NCBI RefSeq assembly: GCF_026340675.1
Contig: NZ_JAPEOX010000002.1
Coordinates: 2,046,001-2,110,000, forward strand
Source: Streptomyces sp. NBC_01264
Lineage (GTDB): Bacteria > Actinomycetota > Actinomycetes > Streptomycetales > Streptomycetaceae
DNA length: 64,000 nt
Direction: 5' to 3'
The notes under the pieces were generated by a model. That model saw only the letters and a program-made list of their open reading frames with translations. It had not been told where the DNA came from and did no database searches. The translations under genes were made by a program, and so were the position numbers. Shown in pieces: positions 53,755-62,033 of the stretch. Position 1 is the stretch's first letter; each line of letters begins with the position of its first letter.

Positions 53755-53931
53755 CCGTGCCTCCTTGCAGTCGCTTGCTGGTCTGCCGAGTCTAATGTTC
53801 GCTACTTGGGCGACAGTAAAGCGCGGTCCCGGTCAGGTCACACCTTTGTCATACCTGTACACATCAGCACGGAGTCACACCCCCCAAACGGGGCCATACC
53901 CGCACATGTGTACGTGCATTCCTACGCACAG

Positions 53932-53964
53932 GTGCCCGGCACCACACGAAGTGGCACCGGGCAC
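53932..53964 (-). terminator. Terminator after the xylFGH operon
   Basis: Arms GTGCCCGG-CA-CCAC and GTGG-CA-CCGGGCAC with loop ACGAA form a 12-base-pair stem with a two-by-two internal loop, 43 bases beyond the xylH stop. Confidence 0.78.
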
Positions 53965-54006
53965 TGTGACGGTTCTTACCGCCGCGTCGGACCGCGCGCA
54001 CGCCGG

Positions 54007-55278
54007 TCAGGCGCGGCCGGCGGTCTTCTGCGTCTTGCGGGTGACCGAGTCGATCACCACGGTGGCCAGGAGGACCGCGCCCGTGATCATGTACTGGATC
54101 GGCGTCGCGATTCCCTCCAGTGCCAGACCGTACTGGATGGAGGTGATGACCATGACGCCGAGGAGGGCGTTCCAGGTCCGGCCGCGGCCGCCGAAGAGGC
54201 TGGTGCCGCCGATGACGGCCGCCGCGATCACGTTCATCAGCAGGTCGCCGGCGCCGGCGCTCTGGTTCGCCGCCGCGATCTTGGAGGCCCAGAAGAGGCC
54301 GCCGATCGCCGCGAAGGTGCCGGCGATCGCGAAGACCGTGATCCGGACCCGGTTGACGTTGATGCCGGCGCGCCGGGAGGCCTCGACGCTGCCGCCGAGG
54401 GCGAAGACCTGGCGGCCGAAGGTGGTGCGCCGCAGGAGGAAGTCCGTGCCGACCAGGGCCAGCAGGAAGAGCACGATCGCCAGCGGCAGGCCCTTGTACT
54501 GGTTGAACACGAAGGCCGGACCGAAGGTGAACACCGCGAGGAGCCCGGTGCGCAGCAGGATCTCGCCGAGCGGCCGGGAGGGGACCCCCGCCGCCGCACG
54601 GCGGCGGTTGTCGGAGAACGTGGCGAGGAAGTACCCGGCCACGGCGAGGGCGGCGAGCCCGTAGCCGACGGCCACGTCCGAGAAGAAGTACGTGGTCAGC
54701 TGCCCGACCACGCCCTCGGAGTCGAGGTTGATCGTGCCGTTGCTGCCGAGGATCTGCAGCATGGCGCCGGACCAGAACAGCAGGCCCGAAAGGGTGACCG
54801 CGAAGGCCGGGGCGCCGATCTTGGCGAAGAAGAAGCCGTGGAGGGAGCCGATCAGGGCGCCTCCGGCGATCGCCGCGAGGATGGCCAGCCACTCGTTGAC
54901 GCCGTTGGTGACCGAGAGGACCGCCACGATGGCGCCGGAGACACCGCTGACCGAGCCGACCGAGAGGTCGATCTCGCCGAGCAGCAGGACGAAGATGATG
55001 CCGACCGCCATCATGCCGGTGGCCGTCATCGTGATCGCGATGTTGGTGAGGTTCTCGGGTCCGAGGAAGTTCGAGTTCAGCCCCTGGAAGATGCTCCAGA
55101 TGATGACCAGGCCGAGGACGACGGGCACGGAGCCCAGGTCGCCGGCCTTGAGCTTGCGGCCGAACTCGTTCACGTACCCGGCGAAACCCTGCTCGCGTAC
55201 GAGCAGGCGGGGGTCCACGGCCGGAATGGCGTCGTGGGCGGCGACCGGATTGACGGGGTCTATGTGCTGGGTGCTCAC
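54007..55278 (-). CDS. xylH: Xylose-type sugar ABC transporter permease XylH
   Basis: 423-residue CUT2 (RbsC/XylH-type) permease with about ten transmembrane helices. The signature LLGEIDLSVGSVSGVSGAI is in the first third, and AGINVNRVRITVFAIAGTFAAIGG and the late AAAVIGGTSLFGGRGRTWNAL are the conserved loops that meet the ATPase. The GTG at 55278 overlaps the xylG stop (GTGA), so the long open frame upstream is not part of it. With the ATPase and binding protein it imports xylose or a similar pentose. Confidence 0.92.
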   Translation of the reverse strand: MSTQHIDPVNPVAAHDAIPAVDPRLLVREQGFAGYVNEFGRKLKAGDLGSVPVVLGLVIIWSIFQGLNSNFLGPENLTNIAITMTATGMMAVGIIFVLLLGEIDLSVGSVSGVSGAIVAVLSVTNGVNEWLAILAAIAGGALIGSLHGFFFAKIGAPAFAVTLSGLLFWSGAMLQILGSNGTINLDSEGVVGQLTTYFFSDVAVGYGLAALAVAGYFLATFSDNRRRAAAGVPSRPLGEILLRTGLLAVFTFGPAFVFNQYKGLPLAIVLFLLALVGTDFLLRRTTFGRQVFALGGSVEASRRAGINVNRVRITVFAIAGTFAAIGGLFWASKIAAANQSAGAGDLLMNVIAAAVIGGTSLFGGRGRTWNALLGVMVITSIQYGLALEGIATPIQYMITGAVLLATVVIDSVTRKTQKTAGRA

Positions 55279-56054
55279 TTGCGGGCCTCCCCGGTGCGGG
55301 CCGCCCGGCGGGTCACGGCGTTGTCCGTGGCACCGGTGATGGCGGAGATGATCTCTTCCTGCGACGTGTCCTTCACGGAGAAGACGCCGTTGTTGCGGCC
55401 CAGCCGCAGGACGGCCACCTTGTCGGCCACGGCCTTCACGTCGGCCATGTTGTGGCTGATGAGGATGACGGCGTGACCGCGCTCGCGCAGCCGCTCGACC
55501 AGGTCGAGCACCTGTGCGGTCTGCTCGACGCCGAGGGCGGCGGTGGGCTCGTCGAGGATCACGAGCCGGGGCTCGCCCAGCATGGAGCGGGCGATGGCCA
55601 CGGTCTGGCGCTGACCGCCGGACAGGGAGGCGATGGGGATGCGGACGCTGGGGATCCGGATGGACAGGGTGGTCAGGAGCTCGCGTGCGCGCCGCTCCAT
55701 CTCCACCTCGTCGAGGATGCCGCGCCGCTTGAGCTCGCGCCCCAGGAAGAGGTTGCCGACGACGTCGATGTTGTCGCACAGCGCGAGGTCCTGGTAGACC
55801 GTCGCGATGCCCAGGTTCTGGGCGTCGTGGGGCTTGGTGATCGAGACCGGGCGGCCCTCCCACTCGATGACTCCGTCATCGATGGGGTGCACGCCGGCGA
55901 TCGTCTTGACCAGCGTGGACTTACCGGCGCCGTTGTCGCCGACGAGGGCGACCACCTCGCCGGAGTGGATCTCGAGTTCTACGTCGGTGAGGGCCTGAAC
56001 GGCACCGAACCGCTTCGAGACCCCGCGCAACGCCAGTACGGGCGCAGCGGACAC
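55275..56054 (-). CDS. xylG: Sugar ABC transporter ATPase XylG, single-domain form
   Basis: 259-residue ABC ATPase. Walker A GDNGAGKSTLVKTIAG, Q-loop VYQDLAL, signature SLSGGQRQTVAIAR, Walker B LVILDEPTAALG, H-loop LISHNMADV. CUT2 ATPases are usually about 500 residues with two fused domains; this one has one domain, like the FrcA type, so it must work as a homodimer. AAGGAG at 56064-56069 touches an ATG at 56063 but is nine bases from GTG 56054, so GTG is the likely start. It follows xylF after a 167-base gap. Confidence 0.9.
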   Translation of the reverse strand: MSAAPVLALRGVSKRFGAVQALTDVELEIHSGEVVALVGDNGAGKSTLVKTIAGVHPIDDGVIEWEGRPVSITKPHDAQNLGIATVYQDLALCDNIDVVGNLFLGRELKRRGILDEVEMERRARELLTTLSIRIPSVRIPIASLSGGQRQTVAIARSMLGEPRLVILDEPTAALGVEQTAQVLDLVERLRERGHAVILISHNMADVKAVADKVAVLRLGRNNGVFSVKDTSQEEIISAITGATDNAVTRRAARTGEARK

Positions 56055-56195
56055 ATGAACCATCTCCTTGCCGCCTGACCGGCGGGGATGTCGTGCAAAA
56101 GAGCAGGACCACGGGGGGATTTGGGAGGAACGTTTCTGCCCGGCGCCCCGCCGGTGGCGGGATGGAGGCGGGGACGCCGGACAGGCATGGGGGCC

Positions 56196-56211
56196 GCTCG
56201 GCGGACCGAGC
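56196..56211 (-). terminator. Intercistronic hairpin after xylF
   Basis: GCTCGG-CGGA-CCGAGC, a perfect 6-base stem and tetraloop 11 bases beyond the xylF stop. It probably causes partial termination or protects the xylF message, raising binding protein over transporter subunits. Confidence 0.5.
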
Positions 56212-56221
56212 AGCGGGTGGC

Positions 56222-57337
56222 CTACTTCAGGCCGACGGTGCCGCAGGCGGCCGCGTACTTGTCGGTGCAGATCTCGTCGGCCGTGTAGACGTTGTCCCGG
56301 ATGACGGTGTCCTTGACGTTCGCCTTGGTCAGCGAGACGACCGGGATCAGCAGGGACGGGACGCCCTTGGTGGTGGGGCTGTCGACCTTGGCGGTGGCGG
56401 TGGTCGCTATCGACTCGCCCTTGGCGAGGGCGACGGCCATCTTCGCCGCGGCCTCGGCCTCGGGGGCGTACGGCTTGTAGACGCTCATGAACTGCTCGCC
56501 CGCGACGATCCGCTGCACACCGGCGAGTTCGGCGTCCTGGCCGGTGACCGGGGGCGGGGGGGAGACGCCGGCCGCCTTGAGGGCGGTGATGATGCCGCCC
56601 GCCATGCCGTCGTTGGCGGAGTAGACGCCGATGACCTTGTCCTTGCCGAGCGCCGAGAGGGCGGCCGCCATGTTGGTGTTGGCGTTCTCCGGCTTCCACT
56701 CGACGGTGTCGTACTCCTTGCCGACGTTCACGTTGCCGTCGAGGACGGAGTGCGCGCCCTTCTTGAACAGCGCGGCGTTCGGGTCGGTGACGGAGCCGTT
56801 CATCATGACGATCTGGCCGTCCTTGGCCTTGGCGCCCAGGGCCTCCAGGAGCGCCTTGCCCTGGACCTTGCCGACCTCTTCGTTGTCGAAGGAGGTGTAG
56901 GCGTCGATCGGGCCCTCGGCGAGGCGGTCGTAGGCCACGACCGGGATGCCGGCCTCCTTGGCCTTCTTGACCGAGCCCGCGATGGCCTTGGAGTCCACCG
57001 CGTCGATGATCAGGACGTTCACCTTGTTGGTGATCATCGTGTCGACCTGGGAGTTCTGCGTGGTCGCGTCCTGCTTGGCGTTGGCGTAGACGACCTCGCC
57101 CTTGCCCGCCGTGAGGTCCTTGACCGCCTTCTCGATGAGCGGCTTGTCGAACTTCTCGTAACGCGCGGTCTGGTTCTCCGGCAGGAGAAGGCCGACCTTG
57201 ATCGCGCCGCCCTTGACCGCGCCGGTGGCGTTGTCCTTCTTACCCCCGGACTCCTTCGCGCTGCCACAAGCGGCGAGCGAGACGGCCATGGTTCCGGCGG
57301 CAACGGCGAAGGCAACTCTGCGCATACGCGTGTTCAT
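56222..57337 (-). CDS. xylF: Xylose-type sugar-binding lipoprotein XylF
   Basis: 371-residue periplasmic-binding-protein-like lipoprotein, lipobox AVSLAAC. The type I fold is visible: AIKVGLLLPENQTARYEKFD, VNVLIIDAVDSKAIAGSVKKA, GIPVVAYDRL, and DKVIGVYSANDGMAGGIITAL in the second lobe. It captures the sugar outside the cell. The ATG has GGAGG eight bases upstream; the longer open frame upstream lacks one. The gene is divergent in function but not in direction from rok7B7, which lies upstream on the same strand. Identified as xylF by its place in the xylFGH-rok7B7 cluster. Confidence 0.9.
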   Translation of the reverse strand: MNTRMRRVAFAVAAGTMAVSLAACGSAKESGGKKDNATGAVKGGAIKVGLLLPENQTARYEKFDKPLIEKAVKDLTAGKGEVVYANAKQDATTQNSQVDTMITNKVNVLIIDAVDSKAIAGSVKKAKEAGIPVVAYDRLAEGPIDAYTSFDNEEVGKVQGKALLEALGAKAKDGQIVMMNGSVTDPNAALFKKGAHSVLDGNVNVGKEYDTVEWKPENANTNMAAALSALGKDKVIGVYSANDGMAGGIITALKAAGVSPPPPVTGQDAELAGVQRIVAGEQFMSVYKPYAPEAEAAAKMAVALAKGESIATTATAKVDSPTTKGVPSLLIPVVSLTKANVKDTVIRDNVYTADEICTDKYAAACGTVGLK

Positions 57338-57357
57338 TACTTGAACCTCCCTGACGA

Positions 57358-57375
57358 GGCCGCAGCGCTGCGGCC
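57358..57375. promoter_or_regulatory. 18-bp palindrome in the xylF leader
   Basis: GGCCGCAGCGCTGCGGCC is a perfect palindrome eight bases upstream of the ribosome site. It may be an operator or an RNA stem near the start of xylF translation. Confidence 0.5.
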
Positions 57376-57429
57376 GAGGTGGATGTGAGTCAACCCCGGC
57401 CGCGAGATTGTCGTCAAGGAGTGAATGCT

Positions 57430-57458
57430 TAACGAGATGACAACGACGCCATTCGTTA
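57430..57458. promoter_or_regulatory. Spaced inverted repeat at the rok7B7 / xylF junction
   Basis: TAACGA and TCGTTA are separated by 17 bases in an AT-rich patch; the right arm ends in the rok7B7 stop codon. A ROK-type operator for the xyl operon is possible. TTGACG on the minus strand (plus 57412-57417) lies nearby, but no good -10 partner was found. Confidence 0.35.
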
Positions 57459-58670
57459 TCTAACTGAAGACAAGACTGCGGGAGCTCGCACTCCACTTCC
57501 ATTTTCCGCCAAAAGCGTCGAATCGCCCATCTCGCTCAGGACGAGGGCCAGCGCCCCCAGCACCTCGGCCCGCCCGCCCAGGGACCCGGTGAGCACCGAC
57601 AACTGCCGGGCCGCGCTGGGGATCGCGTACCTCCCCACTGATTCACGGATGGGGGCCAGGACCAGTTCACCGGCGTCCGCGAGCGAGCCGCCCAGGACCA
57701 CCCGGCTCGGGTTCAGGAGGTTGCACAGACTGGCCACGCCGCTGCCGATGTGGCGGCCCACGTCGGTGATGACGCGGCGGCAGCCGGGGTCCCCGTCACG
57801 GGCCAGTTCCACCACCCGTTCCATCGTCAACTCCGGTCCGTGACTGCCTTGCAGGAGCGGCAGCACGTACCGGGCGGCGGCGAAGGTCTCCAGGCAGCCG
57901 CGGTTGCCGCAGCGGCAGACCGGGCCCGATTCGTCCAGCGTGATGTGCCCGATCTCGCCGGCCGTTCCGCCGGGTCCGCGGTAGATCTGGCCGTTGATGA
58001 CCAGCCCCGCGCCGACCCCGCTGGCGACCTTGATGTACGCCAGGTCCTTCACTCCGCGGCCACTCCCCCAGACGAGTTCGCCCAGCGCCCCGAGGTTCGC
58101 GTCGTTGTCCACGTAGACCGGGACGCCCAGGCGCTGCGAGAGCTCGCGCCGCGGATTGATCCCGGCCCAGCCCGGCAGGATCGCGGTGGACCCGAGGGTG
58201 CCGGATTCCACGTCGATGGGGCCCGGTACGCCGAGCCCGACGCCGATGACCTTGTCGCGGCCGATCCCGATGCCCTCGACGAGCCGCCCCACCAGCGCTT
58301 CCGCCCGGTCGAAGCCGTCGACCCAGGAGGCGTCCACGTCCAGCGGCTCCGACTCCTCGGCCAGTACCTGGTGGGCCAGGTTCCCCACGGCCACCCGCAG
58401 GTGGGTGTGGCCGAAGTCGACGCCGATCACGATGCCGGCGTCCCCGCTGAGCGAGACGCTGCGGGCCCGCCTGCCCCCGGCGGAGGTGTCCGTGACCTCG
58501 ACGGTCCCGGCCTCCTTGAGCTCCCGGACGATGTTGGAGACCGTGGCCGCCGACAGGCCGGTGCTCCGGGCGATCTCCGCCTGGGTCAGCGAACCGGCGA
58601 GCCGTACCGCCCGTACGACGCGCTCCAGATTGGCGCGATGCAGCGAAGACTGCGATCCGGGAGTCTGCAC
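57456..58670 (-). CDS. rok7B7: ROK-family transcriptional regulator Rok7B7
   Basis: 404 residues. An N-terminal winged HTH (LTQAEIARSTGLSAATVSNIVRELKEAG, about 28-55, seen in parts) is joined to a sugar-kinase-like ROK domain. The ROK signature is GVGLGVPGPIDVESG onward, with GGTAGEIGHIT and the zinc-binding CRCGNRGCLE. In S. coelicolor Rok7B7 (SCO6008) controls xylose uptake and affects carbon catabolite repression. Here it sits directly upstream of xylFGH. The GTG start has a weak GATGAG upstream. Confidence 0.92.
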   Translation of the reverse strand: MQTPGSQSSLHRANLERVVRAVRLAGSLTQAEIARSTGLSAATVSNIVRELKEAGTVEVTDTSAGGRRARSVSLSGDAGIVIGVDFGHTHLRVAVGNLAHQVLAEESEPLDVDASWVDGFDRAEALVGRLVEGIGIGRDKVIGVGLGVPGPIDVESGTLGSTAILPGWAGINPRRELSQRLGVPVYVDNDANLGALGELVWGSGRGVKDLAYIKVASGVGAGLVINGQIYRGPGGTAGEIGHITLDESGPVCRCGNRGCLETFAAARYVLPLLQGSHGPELTMERVVELARDGDPGCRRVITDVGRHIGSGVASLCNLLNPSRVVLGGSLADAGELVLAPIRESVGRYAIPSAARQLSVLTGSLGGRAEVLGALALVLSEMGDSTLLAENGSGVRAPAVLSSVR

Positions 58671-58898
58671 GACTCATCCACTCCTGCCCATAAGCAACGG
58701 CAAGCCGTCGCCCCCCGGCCGGGGCCGTCAGTGGCTGCATGCCCCGACTGACACGAGACCCCGGCGTCTCTCCAACTTGTGAACCCTAAGTCGAGCCTTT
58801 GCGCCTCGTGACGTCAAGAGGCCGACACAGCACGAATCGACCACTACCGGTCATAAGTATGAGAGAAACCTCCATCCTGATCGTGCTACGGTCGCTGA

Positions 58899-58939
58899 GG
58901 CGCTTGTCTTCCACGGCCTTCACGGCCGGACAAGGCGCC
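58899..58939 (+). promoter_or_regulatory. First hairpin of the mgtA leader
   Basis: GGCGC-TTGTC pairs with GACAA-G-GCGCC around one bulged base, and the loop holds a further GGCC/GGCC stem. Position and strength suggest a leader RNA structure. Confidence 0.55.
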
Positions 58940-58954
58940 CTACGCAATGACAGT

Positions 58955-59003
58955 GCTACGCAAGGAGGTGTTCGGGATGAGTCCCGATCGAAGTCCTTGC
59001 AGC
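58955..59003 (+). promoter_or_regulatory. Second leader hairpin sequestering a ribosome site
   Basis: GCT-(AC)-GCAAGGA pairs with TCCTTGC-AGC and encloses an inner stem CGGGA-TGAG-TCCCG. The outer stem buries AAGGAGG and the inner loop begins within an ATG (58977-58979). It could act as an on/off switch for the small reading frame or for transcription into mgtA. Confidence 0.6.
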
Positions 59004-59018
59004 GCTCTCTTCGGCTGA
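58977..59018 (+). CDS. Candidate 13-codon leader peptide upstream of mgtA
   Basis: ATG with AAGGAGG eight bases upstream opens the frame M-S-P-D-R-S-P-C-S-A-L-F-G and stops at TGA. Salmonella MgtL, an mgtA leader peptide, also begins with acidic and proline codons, but this resemblance may be chance. Both the ribosome site and the ATG are within the hairpin at 58955-59003. No evidence that it is translated. Confidence 0.35.
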   Translation: MSPDRSPCSALFG

Positions 59019-59259
59019 GCTCCCTGAGCGGCCGGTCTCTCTCCGAGTGTGCACGCCCGCGGCCCCGCACCGCCTCCGTGCGTTTCTGCATTCATCTTCG
59101 TAACCCCTTCCGCACGCCCTGACGCATCCGTCGGGCGCGCGTCATCCATGCCCACCGGCGTGCCCCGCGGCCGTACGTGCCGTCGCGCGCCGACCCATGA
59201 TCACTCCACGTGACCGCTCGGCTTCGCGCTGCCCGGACACCGTGGAGGGAGGTTTCGTC

Positions 59260-61980
59260 ATGACCATGCTCACCCCCCGTACCCCCACGAAGCTCGCACC
59301 CCCGGGCCGGGCCCGCCCCGAGCGCAAGGCCGCCGAGCTGGAGGCCCGTACCCGGATCGTCGGCGAACGGCTCGCCGAGGTCAGCGCCCGCCCGGGCGTC
59401 CAGGTCCTGCAGGAGGTGGACGCCTCCCGCAACGGCCTCACCCACACCGAGGCCGCGCTGCGCCTGGAGCGCCACGGCTCCAACGTCGTCGCCCAGGAGC
59501 CCGCCCCGCGCTGGTACGTCCAGCTCGCGAAGGCGTACGCCAACCCCTTCATCGCCGTCCTGGTCTTCCTCGCGGCCGTCATGTACTGGCAGGAGCCCGG
59601 CGACCCGGGCGTCGTCATCCTCTCGGTGATGGTCGGGATCAGCGGCCTGCTCCGCTTCTGGCAGGAGTACCGCTCGGGCCGCGCGGCCGACGCCCTCAAG
59701 CAGCTGGTCACCACCACCTGCGCGGTGCAGCGCCGGGCCGGCAGCGGCTCCGGGCCCACCACCTTCGAGATCCCGATGGACCAGGTGGTCCCGGGCGACA
59801 TGGTCAAGCTGGGCGCCGGCGACCTGATCCCGGCCGACCTGCGGATCATCACCGCCAAGGACCTGATGGTCAGCCAGGCCGCCCTGTCCGGGGAGTCCCT
59901 GCCGGTCGCCAAGGCCGACACCCGCACGGACGACCTCGGCCAGAGCGAGACCACCGACCCCGTCGAGGCGGACAACCTCTGCCTGATGGGCACCTCGGTG
60001 ACCTCCGGCACCGCCACCGGACTCGTCGTCGCCACCGGCTCCGACACCTACTTCGGTTCGATGGCGGGCTCCCTGGTCGGCGAGCGTCCCGAGACCAACT
60101 TCGACACCGGGGTGCGCAAGGTCAGCTTCCTGCTGATCCGCTTCATGCTGGTGATGGTCCCCGTCGTCTTCATGATCAACGGCTTCACCAAGGGCGACTG
60201 GGAGGCCGCCTTCCTCCTCGGCGTCGCCGTGGCGGTCTGCCTGACCCCCGAGATGCTGCCGATGGTCGTCTCCGCCAACCTGGCGCGCGGCGCGGTGGCC
60301 ATGTCCAAGCGCAAGGTGGTCGTCAAGCGGCTCAACGCCATCCAGAACCTGGGCGCGATGGACGTGCTCTGCACGGACAAGACCGGCACCCTCACCGAGG
60401 ACCGGATCGTCCTGGACCGCTACCTCGACGTGCACGGCGACGAGGACAACGAGGTCCTGGAGTACGGCTACCTCAACGCGCACTTCCAGACCGGCCTGAA
60501 GAACCTGATGGACCAGGCGGTCATCGACCGCGTGGGCGAGGCCGAGGAGGTTGTCGTCGACGCACGCTTCTCGATGGTCGACGAGATCCCCTTCGACTTC
60601 GCCCGGCGCCGGATGTCCGTGGTCCTGAACCGCAACAGCATCGTGGGCGGCTCCGGCCGGCCCGAGCACGTCATGATCACCAAAGGCGCCGTCGAGGAAG
60701 TCCTCGCCCTGTGCACCCACATGACGGACCGCGGGCGGAAGGTCGAACTGACCGAACAGCTCCGGTGGCACGTCTCGCGCATCGCCGAGGACAACAACCG
60801 CCAGGGCCTGCGCGTCCTCGCCGTCGCCACCCGCACGATGCACACGCCGCGCGACACCTACGCGGTGGCCGACGAGGACCAGCTGACCCTGGTCGGTTTC
60901 CTCGCCTTCCTCGACCCGCCGAAGGCCGACGCCGCCCGGGCCCTGCAGGGCCTGGCCGACAAGGGCATCGCGGTCAAGGTCGTCACCGGCGACAACGAGC
61001 TCGTCGCCGCCCGGGTCTGCGCCGATGTCGGCCTCACGGTCGGCCACGTGGTGGGCGGCACCGAGATCGACGGCCTCGACGACGCGCAGCTGCGCGCGCT
61101 GGCCGCCCGTACGACGGTCTTCGCCAAGGTCAACCCGGTCCAGAAGGCCCGGATCGTACGGGCCCTGCAGGCCGACGGCCACACGGTCGGCTTCCTCGGG
61201 GACGGCATCAACGACGCGGCCGCGCTGCGCGACGCGGACGTCGGCATCTCGGTGGACACCGCCGTGGACATCGCCAAGGAATCGGCCGACATCATCCTGC
61301 TGGAAAAGGACCTGACCGTCCTGGAGCAGGGCGTGATCCAGGGCCGGACCACCTTCGGCAACACGATCAAGTACATCAAGATGACGGCCAGTTCCAACTT
61401 CGGCAACGTCTTCTCGGTGCTGGTGGCGAGCGCCTTCATCCCCTTCCAGCCGATGCTGGCGATCATGCTGCTGGTGCAGAACCTGGTCTACGACATCGCC
61501 CAGCTGGCCACGCCCTGGGACCGGATGGACGAGGAGTACCTGAGGAAGCCGCGCAACTGGGACGCCAAGGGCATCGGCCGCTTCATGGTCTGCATCGGCC
61601 CGATCAGCTCCGTCTTCGACATCGCGATGTTCGTGATCATGTGGAACGTGTTCGCCGCCAACAGCATCGAGCACCAGGCGCTCTTCCAGTCCGGCTGGTT
61701 CGTCGAGGGCCTGCTCTCGCAGACCCTGGTCGTCCACATGATCCGTACCCGCAAGATCCCCTTCATCCAGTCCCGCGCCTCCTGGCCGGTGATGGTGATG
61801 ACCGTCCTCGCGGTGCTGACCGGGCTCTTCCTGCCCTTCTCGCCGCTGGCCGCCTCGCTGGGCTTCGTACCCCTGCCGGCGAGCTACTTCCCGTGGCTGA
61901 TCGGCGTGCTGCTGGCGTACTGCACGCTCACGCAGCTGCTGAAGACCGTATACATCCGCAGGTTCGGCACCTGGCTCTGA
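59260..61980 (+). CDS. mgtA: Magnesium-translocating P-type ATPase MgtA
   Basis: 906-residue P3B-type ATPase for magnesium uptake. The phosphorylation motif is DVLCTDKTGTLTEDR, the actuator TGES equivalent is ALSGESLPV, the hinge is GDGINDAAALRDADVGISV, and the nucleotide-binding domain has KGAVEEVLALC. About ten membrane helices, including the ion-site helix CLTPEMLPMVVSANLA and SSNFGNVFSVLVASAF. ATG 59260 with GGAGGGAGG seven bases upstream is chosen over 59197. It is followed at 53 bases by an MgtC gene. Confidence 0.95.
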   Translation: MTMLTPRTPTKLAPPGRARPERKAAELEARTRIVGERLAEVSARPGVQVLQEVDASRNGLTHTEAALRLERHGSNVVAQEPAPRWYVQLAKAYANPFIAVLVFLAAVMYWQEPGDPGVVILSVMVGISGLLRFWQEYRSGRAADALKQLVTTTCAVQRRAGSGSGPTTFEIPMDQVVPGDMVKLGAGDLIPADLRIITAKDLMVSQAALSGESLPVAKADTRTDDLGQSETTDPVEADNLCLMGTSVTSGTATGLVVATGSDTYFGSMAGSLVGERPETNFDTGVRKVSFLLIRFMLVMVPVVFMINGFTKGDWEAAFLLGVAVAVCLTPEMLPMVVSANLARGAVAMSKRKVVVKRLNAIQNLGAMDVLCTDKTGTLTEDRIVLDRYLDVHGDEDNEVLEYGYLNAHFQTGLKNLMDQAVIDRVGEAEEVVVDARFSMVDEIPFDFARRRMSVVLNRNSIVGGSGRPEHVMITKGAVEEVLALCTHMTDRGRKVELTEQLRWHVSRIAEDNNRQGLRVLAVATRTMHTPRDTYAVADEDQLTLVGFLAFLDPPKADAARALQGLADKGIAVKVVTGDNELVAARVCADVGLTVGHVVGGTEIDGLDDAQLRALAARTTVFAKVNPVQKARIVRALQADGHTVGFLGDGINDAAALRDADVGISVDTAVDIAKESADIILLEKDLTVLEQGVIQGRTTFGNTIKYIKMTASSNFGNVFSVLVASAFIPFQPMLAIMLLVQNLVYDIAQLATPWDRMDEEYLRKPRNWDAKGIGRFMVCIGPISSVFDIAMFVIMWNVFAANSIEHQALFQSGWFVEGLLSQTLVVHMIRTRKIPFIQSRASWPVMVMTVLAVLTGLFLPFSPLAASLGFVPLPASYFPWLIGVLLAYCTLTQLLKTVYIRRFGTWL

Positions 61981-62033
61981 CGGCACCTGGCTCCAGGAGC
62001 CGGCACGAAGGAAAGAAAGAAGGGAGAAGGCCG

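Larger units (their letters stand above)
58671..59259 (+). other. Long rok7B7-mgtA intergenic region with structured mgtA leader
   Basis: 589 bases. It holds the rok7B7 promoter side (nothing convincing seen), a TGACGTCA palindrome at 58809-58816, an AT-richer patch around 58850-58865, then two strong hairpins (58899-58939 and 58955-59003), the second overlapping a 13-codon reading frame. The direct repeat GTGCTACG occurs at 58883-58890 and 58953-58960, in front of each hairpin. The rest, to GGAGGGAGG before mgtA, has no feature I can name. Confidence 0.6.

Noticed and set aside
51964..55476. 1170-residue plus-strand frame across dxs and xylH
   Set aside because: Crosses two well-defined minus-strand genes and has no recognisable domain.
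58880..59020. M-box (ykoK) magnesium riboswitch
   Set aside because: The conserved M-box core (GUUAGGUGAGGCUCC) is not present; only a short GCTGAGGCGC resembles it.
58786..59091. 101-residue minus-strand frame upstream of mgtA
   Set aside because: No ribosome site or domain, arginine-rich shadow-like composition, and it lies over the structured leader.
59092..61986. 964-residue open frame antisense to mgtA
   Set aside because: Composition is that of a shadow frame (Asp/His/Gly/Val-rich), and the plus strand encodes a clear MgtA.
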